DNA of 64,000 bases from Streptomyces sp. yr375 (GTDB taxonomy: Bacteria; Actinomycetota; Actinomycetes; Streptomycetales; Streptomycetaceae). The notes under the pieces are model-generated. The model did not search any database. It was given only the letters and a program-made list of their open reading frames with translations, and was not told the DNA's origin. The stretch lies in assembly GCF_900110755.1 (NCBI RefSeq), contig NZ_FOFF01000021.1, positions 62,001 through 126,000 of the forward strand, read 5' to 3'. Position 1 is the stretch's first letter. Every line of letters begins with the position of its first letter. This document shows positions 8,147 to 16,458 of this stretch, piece after piece. A program made the translations under genes and the position numbers.

Positions 8147-9205
8147 ATGATCCAGTTCGACGCGGTCCACAAGCGCTTCCCCAACGGCACGACGGCAGTG
8201 CACGATCTCTCCCTCCAGATGCCGGAGGGCGGCGTGACCGTGCTGGTCGGTTCCTCCGGTTGCGGCAAGACGACCACACTTCGCATGATCAACCGGATGG
8301 TCGACCCGACCTCCGGCACCATCCAGGTCGGCGGCAAGGACGTCACCCGCCAGGACGCGGCCGAACTGCGCCGCTCCATCGGGTACGTCATCCAGCAGTC
8401 GGGCCTCTTCCCGCACCGCACGGTGCTCGACAACATCGCCACCGTGCCGCTGCTGCTGGGCCACGGCCGCCGCAAGGCGCGGGCCCGCGCCGCCGAGCTG
8501 CTGGAGACCGTCGGCCTGTCCGCCGACTCCGGCAAGCGCTACCCGCACCAGCTCTCCGGCGGCCAGCAGCAGCGCGTCGGCGTCGCCCGCGCGCTCGCCG
8601 CCGACCCGCCGGTGCTCCTCATGGACGAGCCGTTCGGCGCGGTCGACCCGGTGGTGCGCACCCAGCTCCAGGACGAGCTGCTCAGACTCCAGAAGGAGCT
8701 GAACAAGACGATCGTCTTCGTCACGCACGACATCGACGAGGCCGTCCGGCTGGGCGACCAGATCGCGGTGTTCCGCACCGGCGGCCACCTGGTCCAGTGC
8801 GCGGCCCCGGCCGAGCTGCTGGCGCGCCCCGCCGACGACTTCGTGGCCGACTTCCTCGGCGCGGAGCGCGGTCTGAAGCTGCTCTCGCTGAAGACCCTCG
8901 CGGCCGTCCCGCAGGGCCCGGCCCCCGAGGGCGGCGCCTGGACCCTCGTCCTCGACGCGGCCCGCAAGCCGCTGCACTGGACGTCCGCGTCCCAGGGCGG
9001 CGCGGACGTCCCCGTCCGCCCGCTGAAGGACGGCGACTCGCTCCTCGCGGCGCTCGACGAGTCGGTGGCCTCCCCCACCGGGCTGGTGGCCCGTGTCGAC
9101 GCCGACGGCGTCCTCACCGGCGTCACCTCGCGCGACGACATCCACACGCACGCCGGCCAGGCGCACACCGAGGCGCGGGACACGGACGCCGGGGTGGCCG
9201 CATGA
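8147..9205 (+). CDS. OpuCA/ProV-type ABC transporter ATPase
   Basis: This is the ATPase of a quaternary-amine (glycine betaine/choline/carnitine-type) importer at the inner face of the membrane. Visible motifs are Walker A GSSGCGKTT (about residue 37), signature LSGGQQQRVGVAR (about 140), Walker B VLLMDEPFGAVDP, and the H-loop FVTHDIDEAV. The 352 residues include a C-terminal CBS-like segment (about 285-335), as in osmosensing OpuA/OpuC ATPases. A GGGA site precedes the ATG at 8147. It is the first gene of a four-gene operon and overlaps the permease gene by ATGA. The neighbouring lyase suggests catabolic uptake rather than pure osmoprotection, which is inference. Confidence 0.93.
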   Translation: MIQFDAVHKRFPNGTTAVHDLSLQMPEGGVTVLVGSSGCGKTTTLRMINRMVDPTSGTIQVGGKDVTRQDAAELRRSIGYVIQQSGLFPHRTVLDNIATVPLLLGHGRRKARARAAELLETVGLSADSGKRYPHQLSGGQQQRVGVARALAADPPVLLMDEPFGAVDPVVRTQLQDELLRLQKELNKTIVFVTHDIDEAVRLGDQIAVFRTGGHLVQCAAPAELLARPADDFVADFLGAERGLKLLSLKTLAAVPQGPAPEGGAWTLVLDAARKPLHWTSASQGGADVPVRPLKDGDSLLAALDESVASPTGLVARVDADGVLTGVTSRDDIHTHAGQAHTEARDTDAGVAA

Positions 9206-9843
9206 CCATCGACTGGTCCTGGATATCGGGCCACACCGACGATCTGACGACCCTCACGATCTCGCACCTCCAGGCCGCGCTGACCGCCGTCTTCCTCGGG
9301 CTGCTGATCAGCCTCCCGCTCGCGGTGATCGCCCACCGGGTCCGCCCGCTGCGCGGCTTCCTGCTCGGCCTGTCGAACGTGCTGTTCACGATCCCGTCGA
9401 TCGCGATCTTCGTCCTGCTGCTGCCGATCAGCGGTCTGACCCGCACCACGACCGTCATCGGCCTGACCGTCTACACCCTGGTCGTGCTGTTGCGGAACAC
9501 GGTCGAGGGCCTCGACTCGGTGCCCGCGAAGACCAAGGAGGCGGCCAAGGCGATGGGCACGCGCCCGCTGCGCACGCTCCTCACCGTCGAACTCCCCCTC
9601 GCGCTCCCGGTCATCATGGCGGGCGTGCGGATCGCGACGGTCATGTCGATCTCCCTGGTCTCCGTCGCCACCTACATCGGCGACGGCGGCCTCGGCCAGC
9701 TCTTCACCGACGGCTTCCAGCGCAACTTCCCGACCCCGGTGATCGCGGGCGTGGTCCTCACGATCCTCCTCGCGGTCGTCGCGGACGCGGCCCTGGTCGG
9801 CGTCCAGTACGTCCTGACCCCGTGGAAGAGGCGGCGAGCCTGA
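9202..9843 (+). CDS. OpuC-type ABC transporter permease (first)
   Basis: The 213-residue membrane protein has about five transmembrane helices and the binding-protein-dependent transport EAA loop (EAAKAMGTRPLRTLLTVELP, about residue 115). It is of the OpuCB/ProW class that moves betaine-like substrates. Its ATG lies in the stop of the ATPase gene (ATGA) and its own stop overlaps the next permease start. Two different permeases in one operon is the usual OpuC arrangement, giving a heterodimeric channel. Confidence 0.92.
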   Translation: MTIDWSWISGHTDDLTTLTISHLQAALTAVFLGLLISLPLAVIAHRVRPLRGFLLGLSNVLFTIPSIAIFVLLLPISGLTRTTTVIGLTVYTLVVLLRNTVEGLDSVPAKTKEAAKAMGTRPLRTLLTVELPLALPVIMAGVRIATVMSISLVSVATYIGDGGLGQLFTDGFQRNFPTPVIAGVVLTILLAVVADAALVGVQYVLTPWKRRRA

Positions 9844-10514
9844 TGTTCGAACTGTTCAAGAACCTCGGCGGCTGGCTGACCAGCGGCACCCAGTGGGCCG
9901 GCTCGGACGGCATCGCCCACCGCCTCGCCGAGCACCTCCAGTACTCGCTGCTGGCGACGCTCATCGCGGCCGCGATCGGCCTCCCGCTCGGGCTGCTGAT
10001 CGGCCACACCGGCAAGGGCGCGTTCATCGCGATCAACCTGGCCTCCTTCGGCCGCGCGCTGCCCACCGTCGGCCTGGTGGTCCTGGTCTTCCTGGCCGGC
10101 GGCCTGTCCATGCTGCCGGTGTACGTCGCGCTCGTCGCCCTCGCGGTGCCGTCGATCGTCACCAACACCTACGCGGGCATGACGGCCGTCGACCCGGACG
10201 TGAAGGACGCGGCGCGCGGCCAGGGCATGCGCGGCCGGCAGGTCCTGTTCCAGGTCGAGCTGCCGCTCGCGCTGCCCCTGATCATGACGGGCCTGCGGCT
10301 CGCGCTGATCCAGGTCGTCGCGACGGCCACGATCGCCGCGTACGTCTCCTTCGGCGGCCTCGGCCGCTACGTCTTCGACGGCCTCGCGCAGCGCGACCTC
10401 GTCCAGGTGCTCGGCGGCGCGGTCCTGGTCGCCGTCGTCGCCATCGCCCTGGACCTGACGCTCTCCGGACTCCAGCGCCTCCTCTTCCGCCACCGCCCCG
10501 CACAGACCGCCTAG
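9843..10514 (+). CDS. OpuC-type ABC transporter permease (second)
   Basis: The 223-residue permease is the partner of the preceding one. It has about six hydrophobic segments, including ATLIAAAIGLPLGLLIGHT and LPTVGLVVLVFLAGG. The EAA-like loop has become DAARGQGMRGRQVLFQVELP (about residue 120). Its ATG shares a base with the upstream TGA (TGATG), so translation is coupled. The binding protein gene follows after 12 bp. Confidence 0.92.
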   Translation: MFELFKNLGGWLTSGTQWAGSDGIAHRLAEHLQYSLLATLIAAAIGLPLGLLIGHTGKGAFIAINLASFGRALPTVGLVVLVFLAGGLSMLPVYVALVALAVPSIVTNTYAGMTAVDPDVKDAARGQGMRGRQVLFQVELPLALPLIMTGLRLALIQVVATATIAAYVSFGGLGRYVFDGLAQRDLVQVLGGAVLVAVVAIALDLTLSGLQRLLFRHRPAQTA

Positions 10515-10526
10515 GGAACCAGCGAA

Positions 10527-11468
10527 ATGAACCGACGCACGATCCTCGGCGGCCTGTTCGCGGCCGCGACCGTCCCCGCCCTGACCGCCTGCGCGAGCGG
10601 CATCACCTCCCTCGACAACGAGGGCGCCACCTCCGGCGGCGGTGGTGGCTCCAGCAAGGACGGAGTCATCATCGGCACCGCCAACTTCACCGAGAACCAG
10701 GTGCTGGGCTACCTCTACGCCGCCGCCCTCGAAGCGGCCGGCGTGAAGGTGAAGGTCCGCCCCAACCTCGGCACCCGCGAGATCATCTTCCCCGCCCTCA
10801 AGAGCGGCGACATCGACCTGCTGCCCGAGTACCAGGGCGCGCTGCTCACCTACCTCGACCCCAAGGCGGCGGCGACGGAGGAGGGCGAGACGCAGAACGA
10901 CCTCACCATCGCCCTGCCCACCGGCCTCCAGGTCCTGCCGTACGGCATGGCCGAGGACGCGGACGCGGACGCGTTCGCGGTCACCAAGGAGACGGCGAAG
11001 AAGTACGGCCTGACCTCCCTCGCCGACCTCGCGAAGCTCAACGGCAAGCTGGTCATCGGCGCCGCGCCCGAGGTCAAGACGCGCCGGGTCGGCGTGGTCG
11101 GCCTCAAGGACGTGTACGGCGTCGAGTTCAAGGAGTTCAAGTCCCTCGACTCCTCCGGCCCGCTGGTCAAGGCCGCGTTGAAGACGGGCGACGTGGACGT
11201 GGCGAACCTCTTCACCACCGACACCGACATCCTGGACAACGGCTGGGTGGTCCTCGCCGACCCGAAGAACCTCATCCCGGGCCAGCACATCGTGCCGCTC
11301 ATCGCCGACCGCCGGGCCGACTCCACCGTCCGCAAGGCTCTCGCGAGGCTCGGCAACATCCTCACCACCGAGCAGCTCACCGAGCTCAACCGCCTGGTGG
11401 ACAAGGACAAGAAGGACCCGCAGGACGTGGCCAACGCCTACGCGAAGCAGCACGGACTGGCGAAGTAA
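10527..11468 (+). CDS. OpuC/ProX-type substrate-binding lipoprotein
   Basis: The 313-residue protein begins with a short signal peptide ending in the lipobox LTAC (Cys about residue 22), so it should be a membrane-anchored lipoprotein outside the cell. The mature part is an OsmoX/ProX-type binding domain: GTANFTENQVLGYLYAAALE near the start and DLLPEYQGALLTYL near residue 105, the characteristic betaine-binding-protein region. Ligand-cage aromatic residues cannot be assigned by eye. Known ligands of the family include betaine, choline and, for the related EgtU, ergothioneine. It completes the ABC importer that starts at 8147. Confidence 0.92.
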   Translation: MNRRTILGGLFAAATVPALTACASGITSLDNEGATSGGGGGSSKDGVIIGTANFTENQVLGYLYAAALEAAGVKVKVRPNLGTREIIFPALKSGDIDLLPEYQGALLTYLDPKAAATEEGETQNDLTIALPTGLQVLPYGMAEDADADAFAVTKETAKKYGLTSLADLAKLNGKLVIGAAPEVKTRRVGVVGLKDVYGVEFKEFKSLDSSGPLVKAALKTGDVDVANLFTTDTDILDNGWVVLADPKNLIPGQHIVPLIADRRADSTVRKALARLGNILTTEQLTELNRLVDKDKKDPQDVANAYAKQHGLAK

Positions 11469-11961
11469 CGCCGCCCGTCCGCCCCACCTGCCCCACCCGC
11501 CCCGTCCACGCCTCGCGGCGCGGGCGGGGCGCTTCGCGTCCGGGCGCATTCAAGGCGACAATTGGTATAGACCACTGTCACTCGCGGAGTGTGCTGAGTC
11601 ACACTTCAACCCCGGAGAGTGAGATCACCCTCCGCCGGATCGGTAAAATCGCAGGTCGCAAGCGGGGACGGCGACCGAATGCCACCCTCCGTGACCGTCC
11701 GCACTTCCCTCAAGATCATGACCTTGACGAGCGTGATCAACTCATTGAAACTTATAACAGTTCCGCTGGTGTTTCCGGCATTCTCGCCGGAGCTCACCGT
11801 CGACGGGTCTGGTGCACAGTGTTCTTTGGTGGGACTTCCCGAGAGCGCGCCTTTCCATGACACGTCGAGCTGTTTATCGTTCGGCCGGATTGGGCAGAAA
11901 GCCCCGCCCCACCCCGAGAGATTCTCTCGTCTGCGCCAGTGTGAGGAAGGGATCGGGCATA
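11469..11961. other. Long leader region before the NarL/LuxR regulator
   Basis: This 493-bp stretch has no gene I can support. Near its left end CGCCCCG (11498-11504) and CGGGGCG (11525-11531) could form a weak terminator for the OpuC operon. A DasR-like site lies at 11561-11576. The region 11700-11780 is unusually AT-rich for this genome and may contain the promoter of the regulator gene. Confidence 0.5.
11561..11576. promoter_or_regulatory. DasR-like responsive element
   Basis: ATTGGTATAGACCACT matches 14 of 16 positions of the palindromic dre consensus AGTGGTCTAGACCACT recognised by the GlcNAc-responsive regulator DasR in Streptomyces. It lies 386 bp upstream of the NarL/LuxR regulator start and 93 bp after the OpuC operon. 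Which transcript it would control is uncertain. Confidence 0.45.
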
Positions 11962-12690
11962 ATGATTTCGTTAGATGGTCGGTTACCGAAGCAGGATCTC
12001 AGGCAGCAATGCACCTCCGTCATGCTCGTCGGTGACGACAACCTGCTGCGCAGCGGTCTCAAACAGTCGCTTCTGCGGGACTCCGAATTCGAGGTCGTCG
12101 CGGAGTCGAAGACAGACCAGAGCGTGATCGCATCGGTGGCCAGGAAGGCCCCGAAAGTCGTGGTACTCGACGTCGACGACCGCGACGAGGGCGACGCGCT
12201 GAGGCTGGTCGGCCAATTGTCCGCCGCCTCGCCCCGCATCCGGCCGCGCATTCTCATTCTCGCCAATCAACAGGTCATCGACCGAATCCTGCTCCGCGCC
12301 ATCAAACTGGGCGTCAGCGGAATCCTGTTGCGCGGCGTCACCCAGGACGAACTGGTGTACGCGGTACGGCAGGTGTCACGCGGCCACAGCGTCCTCCAGC
12401 CGCTGCTGACGAGCCGGCTCTTCGCGGGCGTACGAAGCCTGGGCCCGTTCCCGCGCGAAATTCGCGGCGATCTACGACGAGTGCTGGCCGCCCTCAGCCC
12501 CCGCGAACGGGACGTACTGGCCGGCGTCGTGAAAGGCATGTCCAACCAGGAGATCGCCCAGGAGTTCTCGCTGACGGTGGCAACGGTCAAATGCCACGTC
12601 TCCAGCATCCTCACCAAACTGGGCGCCCGGGACCGCCTGCAAGCGGCCCTCATCGCCCTCCCGCACAGCCTGTTCCAGGGCGAGGACTGA
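11962..12690 (+). CDS. Orphan NarL/LuxR-family response regulator with two TTA codons
   Basis: The 242-residue product has a receiver-like domain (about 17-140) and a C-terminal LuxR helix-turn-helix (about 175-237: LSPRERDVLAGVVKGMSNQE, then TVKCHVSSIL). The receiver is degenerate. VVLDV keeps an Asp, but the following MPGMDG-type loop is replaced by DDRDEGD, the switch Thr is Ala (ILILANQQ), and the conserved Lys is Arg (GILLRGV). No kinase is adjacent. Codons 4 and 8 are TTA, so translation should depend on bldA tRNA. I chose ATG 11962, preceded by GAGGAAGG, although the frame is open further upstream. It may regulate the neighbouring minus-strand operon, which is inference. Confidence 0.82.
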   Translation: MISLDGRLPKQDLRQQCTSVMLVGDDNLLRSGLKQSLLRDSEFEVVAESKTDQSVIASVARKAPKVVVLDVDDRDEGDALRLVGQLSAASPRIRPRILILANQQVIDRILLRAIKLGVSGILLRGVTQDELVYAVRQVSRGHSVLQPLLTSRLFAGVRSLGPFPREIRGDLRRVLAALSPRERDVLAGVVKGMSNQEIAQEFSLTVATVKCHVSSILTKLGARDRLQAALIALPHSLFQGED

Positions 12691-12991
12691 CCCTCAAGCC
12701 GCAGAACGACCGCCTGAGCCGGCCCGCTTCAGCCGCCCCGGAGGATCCCAGACCCCCGGGCCGCCCGGAGCGCGCCGAACAAGCGAACCGAAGGCGACGA
12801 TGCCGTCCCGTCCGACCGGCGATCCCGGCGAGCTCCACGAGCACCGCCGGGATCGCCGGTCGTGTGCCCCAGGGGGGCGATGTCCCGAACTGCCCGGCCG
12901 GGACACGGGGCACACGGGTACCCAGGACGGCCGAGCCCACGCGGACGTGCGTGGCACCGGTCGTGTGACCCAGGGGGGCGGTGTCCCCCTC
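12691..12991. other. Convergent intergenic region with duplicated yggS 3' end
   Basis: The region lies between two converging genes. It holds a long hairpin (12815-12860) and, on the minus strand, a degenerate copy of the last 20 or so codons of yggS plus the DNA that follows its stop. No separate gene is supported. Confidence 0.7.
12815..12860. terminator. Bidirectional terminator hairpin
   Basis: 16-bp arms (12815-12830 and 12845-12860) are perfectly complementary around a 14-nt loop. The position between the converging response regulator and yggS suits a terminator for both. Confidence 0.7.
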
Positions 12992-13063
12992 CTACGCGGT
13001 CGGGACGCGGGGTGCGCGGGTGCCCAGGATGGCCGAGCCGACGCGGACGTGTGTGGCGCCCGT
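12861..13063. repeat. Tandem 101-bp imperfect duplication covering the yggS 3' end
   Basis: Unit 1 (12861-12961) and unit 2 (12962-13063) each begin CGTGTG, run through CCAGGGGGGCG and GACGCGGACGTG, and end at GTGGC(A/G)CC. Unit 2 contains the real end of yggS. Unit 1 encodes, out of its coding context, the near-identical peptide THVRVGSAVLGTR. Confidence 0.75.
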
Positions 13064-13741
13064 TGCGATTGCTGCTTCCAGGTCGCCGCTCATTCCTGCG
13101 GAGCGGATCACCGCGCCGGGGTGGGTGTCCCGTAGGCGCTCGTGCAGTACGGACAGGCACTCGAACGCGGTGGCGGGCTCCAGGTGCAGTGGGGCCACCA
13201 TCATGACGCCGGCCAGTTCCAGGTGGTCGTGGGAGGCGATGGCGTCGGCCAGTCGCTCCAGTTCGGAGGGGACGACACCGCCGCGGCCGGTGTCGCTGTC
13301 CAGGCTGACCTGCGCCAGGCAGCGCAGCCGCCGCTCGGCCCGCTCGGCGCCGCGGACCAGCGCGTCGACCAGGGACAGCCGGTCCACGGAGTGGACCAGA
13401 TCCGCGTACCGGGCCACCGACGCGGCCTTGTTGCGCTGCAACTGGCCGATGAAGTGCCAGCGCAGCGGCAGATCCGCGGTCGCCGCGGCCTTCGCGGCGG
13501 CCTGCTGGTCCTGGTTCTCGCCGGTGTCGGTGACGCCGAGCGCGGCCAGGGTCCGTACGTCCTCGGCGGGCCAGGTCTTGGTCACCACGACCAGCGTGAC
13601 GTCCGAGGGATCCCGGCGCACGGCCCGGCAGGCGGCGGCGACGCGGGCCCGGACGGCGGTGAGGTTCCGCTCCAGCTCGTCGGCGCGGGCGGGCGAAACC
13701 GTGGGGGTGGGAACGGCGGGGGCGGTAACAGCTTCGGTCAC
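12992..13741 (-). CDS. YggS/PROSC-family PLP-binding protein
   Basis: The 249-residue protein is of the pyridoxal-phosphate homeostasis family (fold III alanine-racemase-like barrel, no known catalytic activity). The PLP-lysine is in VVVTKTWP (about residue 45), followed by GENQDQQ, WHFIGQLQRNK (about 90), the phosphate-binding GMSGDLEAAI, and VRVGSAILGTR at the C-terminus. The GTG start at 13741 has GTGGAG upstream. A strong hairpin separates it from the upstream aminotransferase gene, so it may have its own promoter. The ordinary copy of this family sits in the division cluster of actinomycetes, so this is probably a second, accessory copy serving the PLP aminotransferase next door. Confidence 0.88.
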   Translation of the reverse strand: MTEAVTAPAVPTPTVSPARADELERNLTAVRARVAAACRAVRRDPSDVTLVVVTKTWPAEDVRTLAALGVTDTGENQDQQAAAKAAATADLPLRWHFIGQLQRNKAASVARYADLVHSVDRLSLVDALVRGAERAERRLRCLAQVSLDSDTGRGGVVPSELERLADAIASHDHLELAGVMMVAPLHLEPATAFECLSVLHERLRDTHPGAVIRSAGMSGDLEAAIATGATHVRVGSAILGTRAPRVPTA

Positions 13742-13787
13742 GGAAGAGCACTCCACAGACGGTCGTTGATGGGGGGAGGAGAAGTGG

Positions 13788-13819
13788 CCGGGCCGAGCGC
13801 GGGGCGGCGCTCGGCCCGG
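13788..13819. terminator. Hairpin between aminotransferase and yggS
   Basis: Perfect 13-bp arms (13788-13800 and 13807-13819) enclose a 6-nt loop in the 118-bp gap after the aminotransferase stop. It probably ends, or attenuates, the seven-gene minus-strand operon before yggS. Confidence 0.65.
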
Positions 13820-13859
13820 TATCCGTGGCGCCACGGTGGGAACCGGTGGGCGACGGCGG

Positions 13860-15047
13860 TCAGCGCGCCGTTCGCAGCGGGGCGAGCCGGCGCAGCGCGT
13901 CCCGCAGTACCTCCTCCTCCTTGCAGAAGACGAACCGCACCAGATGGCGGCCCGCCTCCGGAGCGGAGTAGAACACCTGCGCGGGTATCGCGGCGACCCC
14001 GTACCGGGGCGGCAGTCGCCGGCAGAACTCCAGCCCGTCCGCCGCGCCGAGGGGACGTACGTCGGCGAGGACGAAGTACGTCCCCTCCGGCGTACGGGGC
14101 CGCAGGCCGAGCGCGCCGAGCCCCTCGACCAGCAGATCCCGCCGGGCCCGGAGGGAGTCGCGCAGCTCGGTGTAGTGGCTCTCCGGCAGCCGCAACGCCT
14201 CGGCGACCGCATGCTGGAACGGGGTGCCGGAGGCGAACGACAGGTACTGCTTGACCGCGAGGACTCCGGCCACCAGCTCGGCGGGGCCGGTGGCCCAGCC
14301 GACCTTCCAGCCGGTGAACGAGAACGACTTGCCCGCCGAGCCGATGGTGACGGTCCGTTCGAACATCCCGGGCAGCGCGGCGATCGGGCGGTGCCGGCCC
14401 TCGTACACGAGATGCTCGTAGACCTCGTCGGAGATCACCACCAGGTCGTGCGCGGCGGCGACGCGGGCGAGTTCGGCCAGCTCCTGTTCGTTCAGTACGG
14501 TGCCGGTGGGGTTGTGGGGGTTGTTGAGGAGCAGCACCCGGGTCCGGTCGGTGACCGCGGCGCGCAGCGCGGCCGGGTCGAGCCGGAAGTCCGGGCCGGT
14601 CAGCGGGACCGGGACCAGCCTGGCCCCGGCCAGTTCCACGCCGGCCGCGTAGGAGTCGTAGTACGGCTCCAGCACGACGACCTCGTCGCCCGGCCCGGCG
14701 AACGCGAGCAGCGCGGCCGCGATCGCCTCGGAGGCACCGGTGGTGACCACGACGTCGGTGTCCGGGTCGAGCATGATGCCGTACCGGTCACGCTGGTGAT
14801 CGGCGATGGCGGCCCGCAGCGCGGGCAGGCCGGGGACGGGCGGGTACTGGTGATGCCCGGCGCGGAGCGCGGTGACGGCGGCCTCGGTGACGGAGCTGGG
14901 CCCGGGGGTGTCGGGGAAGCCCTGCGCGAGGTTGACGGCACGGTGCCGGGCGGCGAGCGCGGACATCTCGGTGAAGATGTTGCTGCCGACCCCGGCGAGC
15001 CGCACCCGGCGGCCGGGCGGAGCCGGCCTCTGCTCGACGTCGGTCAC
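13860..15047 (-). CDS. Class I/II PLP aminotransferase
   Basis: This 395-residue fold-type I aminotransferase resembles kynurenine/methionine/DapC-type enzymes. It has NLAQGFPDTPGP at the N-terminus, NNPHNPTGTVL (about residue 165), the Asp-Tyr pair SDEVYEHLVYEG, the PLP-lysine in SAGKSFSFTGWKVGW (about 235), and the C-terminal Arg region HLVRFVFCK. Its GTG overlaps the stop of the dehydrogenase gene (GTGTGA), so it is the last tightly coupled gene of the operon. Substrate not predictable; together with a sugar dehydrogenase and a deacetylase it could install an amine on the operon's product. Confidence 0.92.
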   Translation of the reverse strand: MTDVEQRPAPPGRRVRLAGVGSNIFTEMSALAARHRAVNLAQGFPDTPGPSSVTEAAVTALRAGHHQYPPVPGLPALRAAIADHQRDRYGIMLDPDTDVVVTTGASEAIAAALLAFAGPGDEVVVLEPYYDSYAAGVELAGARLVPVPLTGPDFRLDPAALRAAVTDRTRVLLLNNPHNPTGTVLNEQELAELARVAAAHDLVVISDEVYEHLVYEGRHRPIAALPGMFERTVTIGSAGKSFSFTGWKVGWATGPAELVAGVLAVKQYLSFASGTPFQHAVAEALRLPESHYTELRDSLRARRDLLVEGLGALGLRPRTPEGTYFVLADVRPLGAADGLEFCRRLPPRYGVAAIPAQVFYSAPEAGRHLVRFVFCKEEEVLRDALRRLAPLRTAR

Positions 15048-16414
15048 ACGAGGTCCTTCGCGACCGCCGGGTCCGCCGCCGCCGTGTCGAGCCACTGAGG
15101 GTTGCCCGCCCGGCGGTACGTCACCCCTGCGGGCCACGCCGGATGGTCCGCCAGCACCCCGTGGTTGTCCAGGATCAGCAGCGGCGACTCCCGCTCCTCG
15201 GTGAGCAGTCCGAGGTACGGCTCGCCGCGGAACTCGAGGTGGTCGGGGACGATGAGGACGGTGGCGGCGGCGCGTACGGCCTCGGCCAGGTCCTCGACCA
15301 CGGTGCCGGCGCCGAGGAGCGCCTCGATCTCCTCGCCCGTGTACAGCGGGTCGTGCGCGCGAAACGGCACACCCAGCCGGTTGAGTTCCTCGGCGATGCG
15401 GATCGTGGGACTGAGGGTGGCGACCTTGATGCCGCCCTTGTAGGCGAGGCCGAGGATCAGCACCGGGCCGTCGCCCACCGACTCGGCGACCAGCGAGCGC
15501 ATCCGCATGTCGGTCTCGACGGCCTGGCTGAGCAGCGACAGCTCCTCGGGGCGGGCGGCCCCGCGCAGCAGATAGCGGCTGGACAGCGGGATGCAGTAGC
15601 CGCCGGTGCCGAAACTCGGGTGGTAGGTGCCGATGTTCCACTTGGTGCCGGAGAGCCGCAGCACCTCCACCATGTCGATGTGCGGGTAGCCCAGGGTGAG
15701 CTGGTTGGCGAGCGTGATCTCCAGATGCCGGTAGGAGTTCTCCACGCACTTGACCAGCTCGGCCTCCAGATGCCCCGGGGCCCGGTGCAGGGTGTCGCAC
15801 ATCAGCGACAGCACCTCGTGCGCGGCGATGGCCGACGTCTCGTCGACCCCGCCGTAGACCCGGTCCAGGTCGCGCAGTCCGTAGCCCTCCGCGAGGAACC
15901 AGTCGCGGCGCGGCGCGAGCGCCAGCAGCAGGTCCCGGCCGGGGACCAGCCCGGCTTCGCGGGCCAGCGGCAGCAGCAGTTGTTCCACGGTGCCCGGGGT
16001 GAGCGTCGACTCGACGATCACCAGCGGCGGGGTGCCGGTCCGGGGGCGTGCCGCGGTCGCCCGGACGATGGACGCGAAGACGTCCAGGAGCGCCTCGGAG
16101 TACGGCTCGGCCTGCCGTTCGGTGGGGACGCAGACGAAGTGGACGGCTATGTCGTCGGCGAGCGCCGGTTCCCGCTCGTCGGTCAACTGGAGCAGACCCG
16201 GATCGTCGTGTTCCCGCAGCGCGGCCACGCGGGCGGCGCTGACGTCGTAGCCCAGCACCCGGATCTTCTCGGCCCGCAGCGCCTCGACCGTGGACCAGCC
16301 GATGTAGCCGAGGCCCCAGACACAGGCCGTCTTCCGCCAGCCGATCAGTTCGGCACGGTGGGTGGCGAGGGCGTCGGGAAGGGGAAGGGACGTCTGTTTC
16401 TCCTCGGTGGTCAC
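15044..16414 (-). CDS. UDP-glucose/GDP-mannose-type nucleotide-sugar dehydrogenase
   Basis: The 456-residue product has the three-part dehydrogenase layout: an N-terminal NAD fold with GLGYIGWSTVEAL, a central domain with VKCVENSYRHLEITLANQ (the conserved Lys and Asn), the catalytic Cys in FGTGGYCIP (about residue 265), and a C-terminal domain with LILGLAYKGG. These enzymes oxidise the C6 alcohol of an NDP-sugar to the acid. The usual CxPKD motif is CIPLS, so the Lys after the catalytic Cys is missing and activity could be altered. I chose GTG 16414 after AGGGAG; a TTG overlapping the deacetylase stop is possible. It follows the PIG-L deacetylase, consistent with successive steps on one amino sugar. 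Confidence 0.88.
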   Translation of the reverse strand: MTTEEKQTSLPLPDALATHRAELIGWRKTACVWGLGYIGWSTVEALRAEKIRVLGYDVSAARVAALREHDDPGLLQLTDEREPALADDIAVHFVCVPTERQAEPYSEALLDVFASIVRATAARPRTGTPPLVIVESTLTPGTVEQLLLPLAREAGLVPGRDLLLALAPRRDWFLAEGYGLRDLDRVYGGVDETSAIAAHEVLSLMCDTLHRAPGHLEAELVKCVENSYRHLEITLANQLTLGYPHIDMVEVLRLSGTKWNIGTYHPSFGTGGYCIPLSSRYLLRGAARPEELSLLSQAVETDMRMRSLVAESVGDGPVLILGLAYKGGIKVATLSPTIRIAEELNRLGVPFRAHDPLYTGEEIEALLGAGTVVEDLAEAVRAAATVLIVPDHLEFRGEPYLGLLTEERESPLLILDNHGVLADHPAWPAGVTYRRAGNPQWLDTAAADPAVAKDLV

Positions 16415-16458
16415 GTGGCTCCCTCGCTCGTCTCGGAGTTCTTCTTCGGTGACATCGC

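Noticed and set aside
11619..12035. Small plus-strand gene in the long leader before the NarL/LuxR regulator
   Set aside because: No ribosome binding site or recognisable sequence, and it overlaps the start of the regulator in another frame.
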